Assembly (NCBI RefSeq): GCF_004793975.1
Contig: NZ_SRYB01000009.1
Coordinates: 77,092-141,091 of the forward strand
Direction: 5' to 3'
DNA: 64,000 nt
Source: Lepagella muris
GTDB taxonomy: Bacteria; Bacteroidota; Bacteroidia; Bacteroidales; Muribaculaceae
The notes beneath the pieces were generated by a model that ran no database searches, was not told the origin of the DNA, and worked only from the letters and a program-made list of their open reading frames with translations. The translations under genes were made by a program, and so were the position numbers. Numbering within the stretch: position 1 is the stretch's first letter; each line of letters opens with the position of its first letter. Shown here one piece after another: positions 1-7,844 of the stretch.

Positions 1-1416
1 CTTTCTAAGTTTGTAAGCAAACCATTTACTGCTGATGCCAGTGTTAATACAATGGCTCTCCGATCAGCAGTAGAGTGCGCCATCAAAGCATTGAATAGTG
101 TATTGATGGAGGGTTTACCCTTACATCCACTTCAGGAACAACGAGAATCGGTTGCTGGTTGGCGTCAGATTGGTCTGGGAACAATGGGCTTAGGTGATAT
201 GCTAATCAAACTGGGTCTGAAATATGGTTCGCCTGAATCTCTTGCTGTAATTGAAGAGGTTTATCGTCTTATAGCAATTAATGCCGTTCTCACCTCTTTA
301 CAGTTGGCAAAAGAGAACGGAGCCTTCCCCAACTGCGCTGATGAAATTAAGAAGGCTATGGTAAAGAGCGATTTTATTCGCAATCTGAATCTCTCAGACA
401 CTATCCTGAAAGAGATTGAGTATTATGGCCTATATAATTCTCAGCTTTTAACTTGCGCTCCGACCGGTACAATCGGTACAATGCTTCAGGTAAGCACTGG
501 AGTAGAGCCCAACTTCGCTTTTTCTTACAATCGTAGGACGGTATCGCTCAACAATGAAGAGACTATCTACAAAGTTGATACTCCCATTACAGCTCTATAT
601 AAAGAAGTGACCGGAGAGACCATTCTACCGGACTTTTTTGTAGCGGCCGATGAAATCCCTTACAAAGATAGAATAGAGGTCCAGGCGATGCTCCAGAGCT
701 TCATAGACGCTTCTATCAGTTCGACTGTAAATCTTCCTAATTCCACTACTGTGGAAGATGTGGCAGACTTATATATGCTGGCCTGGAAGAAAGGACTCAA
801 AGGCATTACTATCTGGCGTAATGGATGTGAGCGACAGGCTATCTTATCAAAAGATGAACAGCCTACAAAAGAAGAGGTTTCACCGAATACTCCGACCAAA
901 ATCAAAAAGGCTTCTGACGATTGTATCGGTCGAAAGCGTACTCTGATAACTGGTTGTGGTACTCTTCATCTTACAGCTTTCTTTGATCGAGAGACTGGTC
1001 AGTTGCTTGAAACATATTTCAGCAAAGGCTCCCAGGGTGGGTGCGCTCTCTTTATGGCCGGACTATCACGAATGGTGTCGCTGGCAGCCAGAGGAAATAT
1101 CTCTATTGAGGATATTGTGGATCAACTTAAAAGTGCTGGCACTTGTCCTTCTTATGCAGTTCGCAAGGCCACCAAGAATGATACCTCCAAAGGATCTTCT
1201 TGCCCGGTAGCTATCGGATTTGCTTTGACCGATATGTATAATCAGCTTCAGCAAGAGTTGAAGGTGAGAAATATACAGAAGGAAACTGGTGTTTATCAGT
1301 CGGTTCAGAATGGAACCAAAAGCGGAAATCCCAAGTGTCCGAAGTGTGGCGAGGAACTGAATATGTCTGAGGGTTGTATGACGTGCCCTTCGTGTGGTTA
1401 TTCCAAATGTAGCTGA
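1..1416 (+). CDS. nrdJ: Class II (B12-dependent) ribonucleotide reductase, 5'-truncated by window edge
   Basis: The frame is open from base 1, so only the last 471 residues are present. Ribonucleotide reductases make deoxyribonucleotides for phage DNA synthesis. The stretch CAPTGTIGTMLQVSTGVEP is the catalytic-barrel signature of NrdJ-type enzymes. It is followed by a TSCPD domain (GTLHLTAFFDRETGQ ... GTCPSYAVRK ... SSCPVAIG) typical of adenosylcobalamin-dependent reductases, and by a C-terminal zinc-ribbon-like tail with CPKCG and CPSCGY. The stop codon overlaps the start of the next gene (TGATG), so the two are translationally coupled. The class assignment comes from motif memory. A class III enzyme is less likely because of the TSCPD domain. 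Confidence 0.82.
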   Translation, partial: LSKFVSKPFTADASVNTMALRSAVECAIKALNSVLMEGLPLHPLQEQRESVAGWRQIGLGTMGLGDMLIKLGLKYGSPESLAVIEEVYRLIAINAVLTSLQLAKENGAFPNCADEIKKAMVKSDFIRNLNLSDTILKEIEYYGLYNSQLLTCAPTGTIGTMLQVSTGVEPNFAFSYNRRTVSLNNEETIYKVDTPITALYKEVTGETILPDFFVAADEIPYKDRIEVQAMLQSFIDASISSTVNLPNSTTVEDVADLYMLAWKKGLKGITIWRNGCERQAILSKDEQPTKEEVSPNTPTKIKKASDDCIGRKRTLITGCGTLHLTAFFDRETGQLLETYFSKGSQGGCALFMAGLSRMVSLAARGNISIEDIVDQLKSAGTCPSYAVRKATKNDTSKGSSCPVAIGFALTDMYNQLQQELKVRNIQKETGVYQSVQNGTKSGNPKCPKCGEELNMSEGCMTCPSCGYSKCS

Positions 1417-1877
1417 TGATGCTGAAGTATCGTGACATAGCAATAGGATTACAGGAGATACCCAATGAGGTGTCTCTTGTAATCAATATTGCCAACTGCC
1501 CATTCAAATGCAAAGGATGCAATACTAAACACTTATGGGAAGATTCTGGTGAGCTATTGAGTTATGAGAATCTTGAAATGCTGATAGACTCTACAATTCA
1601 AGATATAACTTGTGTCTTATTTATGGGTGGAGATGTTGCTCCTGATGAGATCAACGAATTGGCAGCTTACATTAGAAACCATTATCCAGACTTGAAGATT
1701 GGCTGGTATAGTGGTGGCGAAACAATCACGGTTTTTACTGAGTATCAAAATTTCGATTATTTGAAATTTGGACCATTCATCAAAAAGTTAGGACCACTCA
1801 GTTCTCCCAAGACAAATCAACGGCTTTATAAAGTAGAAGGAGGGGTATTAAGGAATATAACCCGGCTTTTATGGTAA
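1416..1877 (+). CDS. NrdG-like radical-SAM activating protein
   Basis: A 153-aa protein with the radical-SAM cluster motif CPFKCKGC (C28, C32, C35; CX3CX2C) and a glycine-rich segment FMGGDVAP downstream, the layout of anaerobic ribonucleotide reductase activases. Activases of this kind use a 4Fe-4S cluster and S-adenosylmethionine to install a glycyl radical on class III reductases. The gene overlaps the upstream reductase by one base and ends just before a terminator, so the two form one expression unit. The partner looks like class II, which does not need an activase; see findings. An ATG three bases downstream is an alternative start. Confidence 0.78.
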   Translation: MMLKYRDIAIGLQEIPNEVSLVINIANCPFKCKGCNTKHLWEDSGELLSYENLEMLIDSTIQDITCVLFMGGDVAPDEINELAAYIRNHYPDLKIGWYSGGETITVFTEYQNFDYLKFGPFIKKLGPLSSPKTNQRLYKVEGGVLRNITRLLW

Positions 1878-1893
1878 CTTACCTAACAAAATG

Positions 1894-1938
1894 AAATCAC
1901 AACTTGTCAGTGATACTCTGACGGTTGTGATTTTTTAT
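1894..1938 (+). terminator. Rho-independent terminator after the reductase pair
   Basis: A ten-base perfect stem (AAATCACAAC / GTTGTGATTT) encloses a loop that holds a second small stem (GTCAG/CTGAC), and is followed by a T-run. It closes the nrdJ/nrdG-like unit. Confidence 0.85.
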
Positions 1939-1969
1939 TTGGCTCGACACGAGTTTTTTAGTAATTTTG
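1938..1969 (+). promoter_or_regulatory. Bacteroidetes-type promoter of lipoprotein moron
   Basis: TTTG at 1938-1941, a 20-base spacer and TAATTTTG at 1962-1969 match the Bacteroidetes housekeeping consensus TTTG-N19/21-TAnnTTTG. It sits just after the terminator and drives the lipoprotein gene at 2195 through a leader of about 220 bases. Confidence 0.78.
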
Positions 1970-2012
1970 CAGGTGCATCCGTACATTGAGTATCGGACGT
2001 GACATAGCCTAA

Positions 2013-2035
2013 TTCGCGTCGAAATCACCACCTCG
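2013..2035 (+). repeat. Leader element shared with the second moron, copy 1
   Basis: A 23-base stretch (TTCGCGTC-GAAATCACC-ACCTCG) is identical to 19886-19908. In both leaders it begins 51 bases after the first base of the promoter -7 box. The exact sequence and spacing point to a functional transcribed or operator element rather than coding constraint. The region between stops at 1877 and the start at 2195 has no gene; it holds the terminator, promoter, this element and the hairpin at 2052. Confidence 0.7.
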
Positions 2036-2051
2036 AAAAAGAAGAAGGCAT

Positions 2052-2104
2052 TATCTCACATTAGGCGGGTCTGCGCATAAGCGTGGAGCCTGCCTTGTGA
2101 GATA
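2052..2104 (+). promoter_or_regulatory. Structured leader hairpin upstream of lipoprotein gene
   Basis: The outer stem TATCTCAC (2052-2059) pairs with GTGAGATA (2097-2104). Inside it AGGC pairs with GCCT, and a tip stem GCGC-ATAA-GCGT is possible. There is no T-run after it, so it is more likely an RNA control or stability element than a terminator. No known riboswitch class was recognised. Confidence 0.5.
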
Positions 2105-2194
2105 TGGTTTGTGGTGAACCACGACGCGAGGGCATGGCTCTACGCTTTTTGTGTGTCATTGCCGTTTTTGAGAGAATATTAACTATAAACCAAA

Positions 2195-2578
2195 ATGGCT
2201 ATGAAACAGTCGATAATTATCCTTTTGCTCACTTTGATGCTGGGAGCTTGCAGCAACAAAGACACCGCGCCACAACAATGGGAATACAACATCGTTTCTT
2301 TCCCCGGCTCAAAACTACCTACAGTGTATAGCCCTAATGATGAAAAGGCTTTAATTGAACTAAGCAATTCTCAGACTCTTCATTTTCCAGAAGCCTCTTC
2401 TATCCCAAATTCTTTGAATCTTTATGGCAAAGAAGGATGGGAACTCGTGAGTGTGTACACTACTACGGAAACTGTTTTCCCCAATTTTGGTGATCCCAGT
2501 TATCATACTGGAGTCAAAGAAAACACTCGGACTAATACGATTAATTTTGTATTCAAGCGTCCTAAACAAGAAAATTGA
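2195..2578 (+). CDS. Predicted lipoprotein with DUF4177-like core (moron)
   Basis: A 127-aa protein. Residues 1-20 form a signal peptide ending in the lipobox LGAC, so it should be exported and lipid-anchored through the cysteine. The C-terminal part has GKEGWELVSVYT and ends in a beta strand (NFVFKRP), which resembles the small DUF4177 fold. It has its own promoter and structured leader and a terminator right after it, and is transcribed against the neighbouring virion operon, which is the arrangement of a lysogenic-conversion gene. The start context CAAAATG-GCT-ATG (a second ATG at 2201) is nearly the same as that of the other moron at 19960. The function is unknown; cell-surface alteration or exclusion is an inference. 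Confidence 0.75.
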   Translation: MAMKQSIIILLLTLMLGACSNKDTAPQQWEYNIVSFPGSKLPTVYSPNDEKALIELSNSQTLHFPEASSIPNSLNLYGKEGWELVSVYTTTETVFPNFGDPSYHTGVKENTRTNTINFVFKRPKQEN

Positions 2579-2586
2579 TAAAAGAG

Positions 2587-2620
2587 AAATGCACCGGGCA
2601 ATTTACTCGGTGCATTTCTT
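2587..2620. terminator. Bidirectional terminator between convergent genes
   Basis: The stem AAATGCACCG (2587-2596) pairs with CGGTGCATTT (2608-2617), with T-rich sequence on one side and A-rich on the other. It separates the lipoprotein gene from the end of the leftward virion operon. Confidence 0.8.
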
Positions 2621-2851
2621 TACAGCTTCGTGAATGTAGAAGCTGTTTCTGGCGTAATAAACGGCATCTTTTAGAGTCCATCCAGTAGGACGTAGAGGTT
2701 TCATTCCAAAACGGCGATATGAGATAAGGGCTCTTCTGAAGCGTGCTGATCGAAAAGCTGGGTTATCGCTATTCAAAGCAATGGTTTCTATCGCCTCATA
2801 GCTGATGATTTGATTTCTATGAGTCAATCTCAACACACTATGATACTCCAT
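2603..2851 (-). CDS. Hypothetical protein, last gene of the virion operon
   Basis: An 82-aa product from the ATG at 2851 (MEYHSVLRL...). It is rich in Arg and Tyr and ends in helix-like sequence; no family was recognised. The open frame continues upstream to 3052, overlapping the preceding gene by 130 bases in the +1 frame. The extra stretch includes a hydrophobic run (HFLFVYAPIQYLLL) that looks protein-like, so the true N-terminus is uncertain: a rare start codon, or read-through from the gene before it, is possible. It lies at the end of a baseplate cluster. Confidence 0.5.
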   Translation of the reverse strand: MEYHSVLRLTHRNQIISYEAIETIALNSDNPAFRSARFRRALISYRRFGMKPLRPTGWTLKDAVYYARNSFYIHEAVKKCTE

Positions 2852-2921
2852 CAATAGTAAATATTGAATAGGAGCATATACGAATAGAAAATGCCCTACA
2901 GCCGTTTCATTGAATTTGACC

Positions 2922-3170
2922 TTAGTCCTGCGGCTGTTCGTTTTCGGTCCCCGTTTCTTTTTTCTTACGGCCTTTTTGCTTCGGGGCTGAGGTTTCATCG
3001 GCTGTTGCCACAACCTCTCCTTCTCCCCGGCTCGGAACTTGATCTCCAGCATCGGTTTCAGTTGTTACTTCAGTGGGCGCCGGCAATTCAGTTGACTTAA
3101 CTTCCGGCTGATTTTTTGGTTTCTGTTTTCTCTGAAAGGCATAGTCACTGCCCAGGTTGTGAACTTTCAT
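2922..3170 (-). CDS. Small low-complexity Lys/Glu/Pro-rich protein
   Basis: An 82-aa protein made almost wholly of polar residues with Ala/Pro/Glu-rich and Lys-rich blocks (KGRKKK near the end), probably disordered. It lies 19 bases after the baseplate gene at 3190-3834 in the same operon. It is similar in composition, not clearly in sequence, to the N-terminal part of the gene at 32632. Function unknown. Confidence 0.55.
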   Translation of the reverse strand: MKVHNLGSDYAFQRKQKPKNQPEVKSTELPAPTEVTTETDAGDQVPSRGEGEVVATADETSAPKQKGRKKKETGTENEQPQD

Positions 3171-3189
3171 AATCTATTGAATTTGATAG

Positions 3190-3834
3190 TTAATATTCGG
3201 TGTCTGCCACAATGATGTTGATTTTATTGAAGTTGATCATAAACTTCGACATAATGTTGCGGATGTCTCGTTCATAATCTTCGTGGTTGTAATTGACTGT
3301 ATCAACAATGGCTGGAGCATAAACATTGGTCTGGTCAATAGACTCCAGATAATCGTCATTATACTTCTTGCCATTGTCCTCATTATCCCACAATAGAGCA
3401 TTATTCCAGAGCATCCGATTTTCCCACAAGCCAGTATTGATACAAGTGAGATTCATATTCATATTGACAAGAGGCTCTGTATCAACACTCCATCTGAGAG
3501 CATTATCCCAGTGTAATCCATTTCGCCATACATTACTGCTGAAACAAGAAACGGATTCATTGATACCCTGAGTGATAAAGAAATTATCGTTCTCTTTCAA
3601 GAAATGGGTTTTGAGGCGATACTTCAAATACCACTCCAAGGAAGATTTCTGCGCTGTGATATGACATTCTATATACCTTTCCAATCCCCACGCCTTAAAT
3701 CGACTATGTGCTGAAGCGATAGGGCTAAGAATGGCTTGCAGGAGCAAAGATGTTTTCTTGCCCCTGGCCCAGAAAGGCAATAGTCTGCCAATCAGTTTCG
3801 CATTGTTGATATTTATAAAATCAATGTTTATCAT
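3190..3834 (-). CDS. Baseplate/fibre protein with two Trp-rich modules
   Basis: A 214-aa protein. The first hundred residues are Leu/Arg-rich without a recognised fold. The middle carries two copies of a module of the form CFxxxxW...LxWDNxxxW (VSCFSSNVWRNGLHWDNALRW and, about 30 residues on, LTCINTGLWENRMLWNNALLW). The same module occurs ten times in the large protein at 10762 and once in that at 9387, so these proteins are probably assembled or act together. It overlaps the upstream baseplate gene by 4 bases. It is assigned to the baseplate or fibre by context. Confidence 0.6.
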   Translation of the reverse strand: MINIDFININNAKLIGRLLPFWARGKKTSLLLQAILSPIASAHSRFKAWGLERYIECHITAQKSSLEWYLKYRLKTHFLKENDNFFITQGINESVSCFSSNVWRNGLHWDNALRWSVDTEPLVNMNMNLTCINTGLWENRMLWNNALLWDNEDNGKKYNDDYLESIDQTNVYAPAIVDTVNYNHEDYERDIRNIMSKFMINFNKINIIVADTEY

Positions 3835-4772
3835 TGCTCTTCCAGTTCGGCAAAATACTGGTCCATTTTTGATGCTGGCACCAGCGTGAGGTTGTCACTA
3901 TTGATTGTCATTACTGAGTTCGTATCGAGCAAGCGGATATAACCACTTTTTAACCTGATCCGATTACTCAGTTCCACCGGCTCGTCATACTTACGGTCGG
4001 TAGTATTGTAAGAGCTGATGTATATCTTGATGTTATTGCTGATGTCAGTGATATGCTCTGTTTTTCTAATCACGTCTAAGACAGACTGATAGTAGAACAT
4101 ACCATTAAACTCCATTTCATTGGCAAAGTCAATCATAGCCTGCTGTAATTCAGTCAATGCTTGGGCTGCCGTAACATAGCTGTCATTGTAAAAAATGGGA
4201 TTGTGCTTGTCAGCAACTATCGTCACAATGTCTCCGGGGGAACTCTCACAATAGATGTCGGCACCAACAAACTTAATTTGTTGGATAAACATACGGAAAG
4301 CGGTCAGCTCATAGTCATTGAGAGCCATATAAGGAATACCATTATTGACCTCATTGGAGTTATCGTTTGCTTTACAAATTTTCAGAGTAAGAGACTTGTC
4401 ATCGGTTTGCCAGGCTGCTTTTTCAATGATCCTATGGGAAGTGTCCGGCTGGGCATATTCAATTTTCATAGTATCTTCATTGAACCGTAGCTCATCACCA
4501 GTCTCAGTTACACTGTTGTACTGAAACTTTTTCGCCATCATTGCATACCAATCTGGAGTGCCATTGATACGGCCATTGAGGACTTCAGCAATCCTTACCT
4601 GAAAGAGATCGAGGACGGCTTCATAGGTGTGGATGCAGACCGCCACAACATAAGTCAGCAGATTGAGCATACTGAGCTTACTGTTGCTACGGCCTGTATT
4701 GAGTTCTGTCAGCTGCAAGTAGTTGTTTCTTGTGCTGACAGCTTCGGAATATATTTGACTTACACTTCTCAT
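3831..4772 (-). CDS. Probable baseplate wedge (J-like) protein
   Basis: A 313-aa protein of mixed alpha/beta character. The N-terminal half has a helical stretch (LLTYVVAVCIHTYEAVLDLFQ), and the C-terminal half a repeated beta pattern with IKIYISSY and EPVELSNRIRLKSGYIRLL. Size and place, between a LysM/X-like tail protein and a Trp-module protein, fit a baseplate wedge component. It overlaps both neighbours by 4 bases, so the three are translated as a unit. No decisive motif was seen and the role is mainly from synteny. Confidence 0.5.
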   Translation of the reverse strand: MRSVSQIYSEAVSTRNNYLQLTELNTGRSNSKLSMLNLLTYVVAVCIHTYEAVLDLFQVRIAEVLNGRINGTPDWYAMMAKKFQYNSVTETGDELRFNEDTMKIEYAQPDTSHRIIEKAAWQTDDKSLTLKICKANDNSNEVNNGIPYMALNDYELTAFRMFIQQIKFVGADIYCESSPGDIVTIVADKHNPIFYNDSYVTAAQALTELQQAMIDFANEMEFNGMFYYQSVLDVIRKTEHITDISNNIKIYISSYNTTDRKYDEPVELSNRIRLKSGYIRLLDTNSVMTINSDNLTLVPASKMDQYFAELEEQ

Positions 4773-5440
4773 TGCGTAATTATAAGTTTTTTCAGATCCT
4801 CATTATCTAATACTGAGAGAAACTCATCAGCATATATGACACCAAGTGGATAATATACACCATTCAATTCCCGGAAGTCTAATTTGGTACATTCAAAGTC
4901 TCCATATAGAGTAATGATATGTTTCCCGGACCCCTTATAACAGTGTTCCACTTCTTGTTCTTCGGTACCCTCAATAATCTGAGGTGCGGTGTAATCTCCC
5001 CAGTCCACGATGAGATGAGTGTCAGCTTTCAAGCGCACAATCATATCAGATACCTGACCCTGATGGTGTATGACCATTCGGGGAGTATAGAGTGATTCCC
5101 AATACATATTCTGCTCGTCCGATGACATTTCAGCGAGTGAATTGTATTGAGCGGAATGATAGGTGGCAATATGATTCTTAACCACCTCTTCTATATTGAG
5201 ATAGTTATAGATATGCTCCCCATTTTTTACCAGCACATTATTGTCCTTTAGCCATATCACGATGTTTTTATTGATAGCAAACTCTTCGTGGTAATCGAGA
5301 ATCATGCCATAAGAAAGCTGGGTCTCCATATTGAGCCAGCTATTGCTTGCCAGCAAATCAAAAATGCCCTCTACACTGCCATAGAGAGTTAATGCTACAT
5401 CGTATATGTTTTGTCCGCTTCGGACTCTATATTGCGCCAT
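4769..5440 (-). CDS. Tail protein with N-terminal LysM/gpX-like domain
   Basis: A 223-aa protein. Residues 1-45 (YRVRSGQNIYDVALTLYGS, then VEGIFDLLASN) have the pattern of LysM-like tail protein X domains that sit between tail tube and baseplate. The remainder has beta-rich segments (MIVRLKADTHLIVDWGDY) resembling a PKD-like or immunoglobulin-like fold. It overlaps the next gene by 4 bases. The likely role is as a hub or tube-to-baseplate adapter. Confidence 0.55.
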   Translation of the reverse strand: MAQYRVRSGQNIYDVALTLYGSVEGIFDLLASNSWLNMETQLSYGMILDYHEEFAINKNIVIWLKDNNVLVKNGEHIYNYLNIEEVVKNHIATYHSAQYNSLAEMSSDEQNMYWESLYTPRMVIHHQGQVSDMIVRLKADTHLIVDWGDYTAPQIIEGTEEQEVEHCYKGSGKHIITLYGDFECTKLDFRELNGVYYPLGVIYADEFLSVLDNEDLKKLIITQ

Positions 5441-5466
5441 TGGTTTTTATTATTAATAGTCTGGCT

Positions 5467-5697
5467 TCAGTGCTTTTGAGTGAACTTAGCAGTTGCCGTC
5501 ATGCCGGCACCGATACCGATAAGGTATGGATAAAGAGACTCCCACCATTCAGGGATTGTTGCCCCCCCGGAAGTAAGAGCCATTTGGATTGCAAGTGCGA
5601 CAGCAGCCACACCAGTACCAATACCTATAATCCACTGGAAGAAGATAGGGATTTGAGCTTTCCAGCGTTCTTTTATGGTAGAAAATACCTTTTTCAT
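5467..5697 (-). CDS. Holin-like small membrane protein
   Basis: A 76-aa protein from the ATG at 5697 (MKKVFSTIKERWK). It has two predicted membrane segments (IPIFFQWIIGIGTGVAAVALAI and LYPYLIGIGAGMTATA) separated by a short loop with a WW pair, and a basic N-terminus. This is the usual layout of small phage holins, which form membrane lesions at lysis. The frame can be extended to 5745, but that would start inside the terminator stem at 5725-5764, so the inner start is preferred. No endolysin is seen next to it. Confidence 0.6.
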   Translation of the reverse strand: MKKVFSTIKERWKAQIPIFFQWIIGIGTGVAAVALAIQMALTSGGATIPEWWESLYPYLIGIGAGMTATAKFTQKH

Positions 5698-5724
5698 TGT
5701 GAATTTGATGTTGGTTGGTTTTGT

Positions 5725-5764
5725 AAAAAAGCCGTCCAAGGACATAGTATATCCAAGGACGGCC
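5725..5764 (-). terminator. Terminator after gene at 5781
   Basis: On the minus strand GCCGTCC pairs with GGACGGC across a loop of about 20 bases, followed by TTTTTT. It closes the DGR-proximal unit and rules out the longer start of the holin-like gene. Confidence 0.7.
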
Positions 5765-5780
5765 TTATGGTGATGGGTAA

Positions 5781-6191
5781 TTACTCTTCAACCCCCATCA
5801 CTTCCTTGGCAACGGCCTTAGCCGTATTGCGCCATGCCTGGTATGCCTCATATTCTGCGACATACTCAGCGGCCTTGTTCTCAGGAACGGCCTGAAGGCG
5901 GGCGTTGAGGAAGTTTGCGGTGATCGCTTCGGCCTGGTCGGAGTCATACTTGCGCTTGATGATAGCCGAAAGGAGCTGGGGATAGGTGATCGGGAGTTCG
6001 AGAGCGATAACTTCGTCTCCAACGGTCACTACAGCGCAACCGCCGATTTTCTTGACGTTATCACCATAGAGTTCCTGATTCTTCTGAGCTTCCATTTCTG
6101 CAAGCATTTCAGGCGACATTACTGACTCTTCGGGAGCCATTACTTCTACCTGCTGTTCTACAGGTTCGTTGTTGCTGTTGATCTGGTCCAT
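5781..6191 (-). CDS. Hypothetical acidic protein downstream of the DGR reverse transcriptase
   Basis: A 136-aa protein. The N-terminal 40 residues are Glu/Met/Gln-rich and look disordered; the rest is helical with a central beta-like strand (GGCAVVTVGDEVIALELP) and Ala-rich helices. No family was recognised. It starts 41 bases after the reverse transcriptase stop and ends at a terminator. It has a higher GC content than the reverse transcriptase gene and resembles the virion genes in codon use. Confidence 0.6.
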   Translation of the reverse strand: MDQINSNNEPVEQQVEVMAPEESVMSPEMLAEMEAQKNQELYGDNVKKIGGCAVVTVGDEVIALELPITYPQLLSAIIKRKYDSDQAEAITANFLNARLQAVPENKAAEYVAEYEAYQAWRNTAKAVAKEVMGVEE

Positions 6192-6232
6192 TGTTCAGAT
6201 TTTTTGAAAGTTAAAACTGATGTTGTTTATTA

Positions 6233-7552
6233 TTAATAGTCCGAATGACTTTCAAGTATGTGGATTGAGGGGATATTCACTGGGGTATATTCAGCTAACA
6301 TCCTCATATATTTTTCCTTATCGTCTCTTTCCTCAAACACAGCAATGGGATGAGGCAGGGAGAGTTTATCGTGAAAGTTATGGTTAAGCCGGTAACGGAT
6401 ACGGGTTCTGGGGTGATACTTCTTCTTCAGTTTCACCACTTCCATGTGTCCTTTGATGTAAACCCACTTAAATAATTTTGCATCAATCTCCATCAATCCA
6501 TTGTATCTAATGGCATAGCTATCATAATGTCTTAATAATCCAAGGTAACTATTGACTGAGGACAATGCTCTTATAACCTGCGCTTTGGTGCGACATTTAT
6601 TGAGCCTACCAATGCTGTGTCTAAAGTTAGTGACTGTGCGACTAAGTGGATAGACTCTTCCGGGTTTAACAACGGCTCCAGTAAAATCTAATCCTTTAGA
6701 ATAATGTTGCATATAGAATTTCTTGGGCGATAATTTCAACCCCAAGGATTCTAACTTTTGTCTGATTTTTGGGATAGCATTGAGAATTTGCTCTTTAGTT
6801 TCAGCTACCAAATATATATCATCAACATATCTTCCGTGATATTTAATACCAAATTCTTTTTCAATCGCCCAGTCTAATGAGTTTAAGAGATAATTGGCGA
6901 ACATCTGAGAAGGTAGATTACCAATCGGCATCCCTAATCCTTCGCCATTAGTGAATAACGATTTGCTTGCGGGCAAATGAGTCCACATGGTAATTGACGA
7001 TTGCCTTATACAATTTTCCTCAGGACAGTGGCTTAATACAACATGATATAAGAATCTTAAATCATCTTTGTCATCGCCAGTATATTTCTCATCAATCAAC
7101 CGGATAACTAAATCTTCTACTAATTTCTTTGGGATAGACATAAAGAAACTGTTAATATCAACGGTAGCGACATAACAGTCTTTTGTGTAATTGTTTGAAC
7201 ATTCAATTATGTCTTTCTTCATCTGATCCACACCGGCTAAAGTTCCTTTACCATCACGGCAATTAAATGTTCTGTCATTAAATTCTTGTTCAATTAATGG
7301 CTCTAAACGAAGCCTGATGTAATGATGAATTATTCGATCCGCAAAATCAGCGGCAAAAACCTCACGGTATTTGGGGCGGCTAACAACAAAACAAATGGAA
7401 CGTCGAGGTCGATATGTTCTGTTATTGATGGCTTGCATCATATCATACAGATTGCCTTCCACATCAAGAGTAAACTTAATGCAGTTGTTTGTCCGCGACT
7501 TATGTACACGACAATCCAAATAGGCTTCTACCAAATCCTCATACGTCACCAT
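6233..7552 (-). CDS. DGR reverse transcriptase
   Basis: A 439-aa reverse transcriptase that copies the TR transcript with errors at adenines and feeds the cDNA to the variable repeats. The polymerase motifs are in order: D132 in ATVDINSFFMS, the motif-4 region GMPIGNLPSQMFAN (207-220, with the SQ typical of DGR enzymes), and the catalytic YVDD at 242-245 (RYVDDIYLVAE). A basic thumb region follows (NFRHSIGRLNKCRTKAQ). There is no maturase or endonuclease domain, which separates it from group II intron enzymes. It lies directly downstream of TR and avd in the classic order. Its base composition is more AT-rich than the flanking virion genes. Confidence 0.95.
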   Translation of the reverse strand: MVTYEDLVEAYLDCRVHKSRTNNCIKFTLDVEGNLYDMMQAINNRTYRPRRSICFVVSRPKYREVFAADFADRIIHHYIRLRLEPLIEQEFNDRTFNCRDGKGTLAGVDQMKKDIIECSNNYTKDCYVATVDINSFFMSIPKKLVEDLVIRLIDEKYTGDDKDDLRFLYHVVLSHCPEENCIRQSSITMWTHLPASKSLFTNGEGLGMPIGNLPSQMFANYLLNSLDWAIEKEFGIKYHGRYVDDIYLVAETKEQILNAIPKIRQKLESLGLKLSPKKFYMQHYSKGLDFTGAVVKPGRVYPLSRTVTNFRHSIGRLNKCRTKAQVIRALSSVNSYLGLLRHYDSYAIRYNGLMEIDAKLFKWVYIKGHMEVVKLKKKYHPRTRIRYRLNHNFHDKLSLPHPIAVFEERDDKEKYMRMLAEYTPVNIPSIHILESHSDY

Positions 7553-7616
7553 ATCAGCACTAAAAGTGATAATGCCATTATATATTTGTGTTATCTATCG
7601 CAATTATGCCTTTCGT

Positions 7617-7732
7617 TGAAATGCTGCCACGGCACGGACGTAGCCGCTGTCCTGCACCTTAGCGTGCCAGTTGTTGAGGTTGCCGTCGTTCAGGTTCAAG
7701 TTCCAAGCGTTCGTCGCCGAGTTCTCAGTGTT
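7617..7732 (-). repeat. DGR template repeat (TR)
   Basis: This 116-bp segment aligns without gaps to VR1 (8497-8612) and VR2 (60953-61068). On the minus strand it reads as an Asn-rich frame (AAC codons at nine places that vary in the VRs), the usual form of a DGR template. The cysteine-free, GC-rich last third (from GTGCAG on) is nearly invariant and would hold the initiation region. It is not followed by the hairpin that follows both VRs. The rest of 7553-7844 has no gene. Confidence 0.95.
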
Positions 7733-7844
7733 TCGGGTACGTTGTCTTATTCTTAACTACTTATGGCAGTAGTACCCCCATTTCTCACGGAAGCGCATAC
7801 TCTATGGTCATCCTTAAACTTCCATACTCTGTGCGTTGCACCGA

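Noticed and set aside
5725..5745. Longer N-terminus of the holin-like protein
   Set aside because: It would begin within a terminator stem; the inner ATG gives a normal holin layout.
6233..7552. Group II intron reverse transcriptase or retron
   Set aside because: No maturase or endonuclease domain and no intron RNA or msr/msd; the TR, VR and Avd context identifies a DGR.
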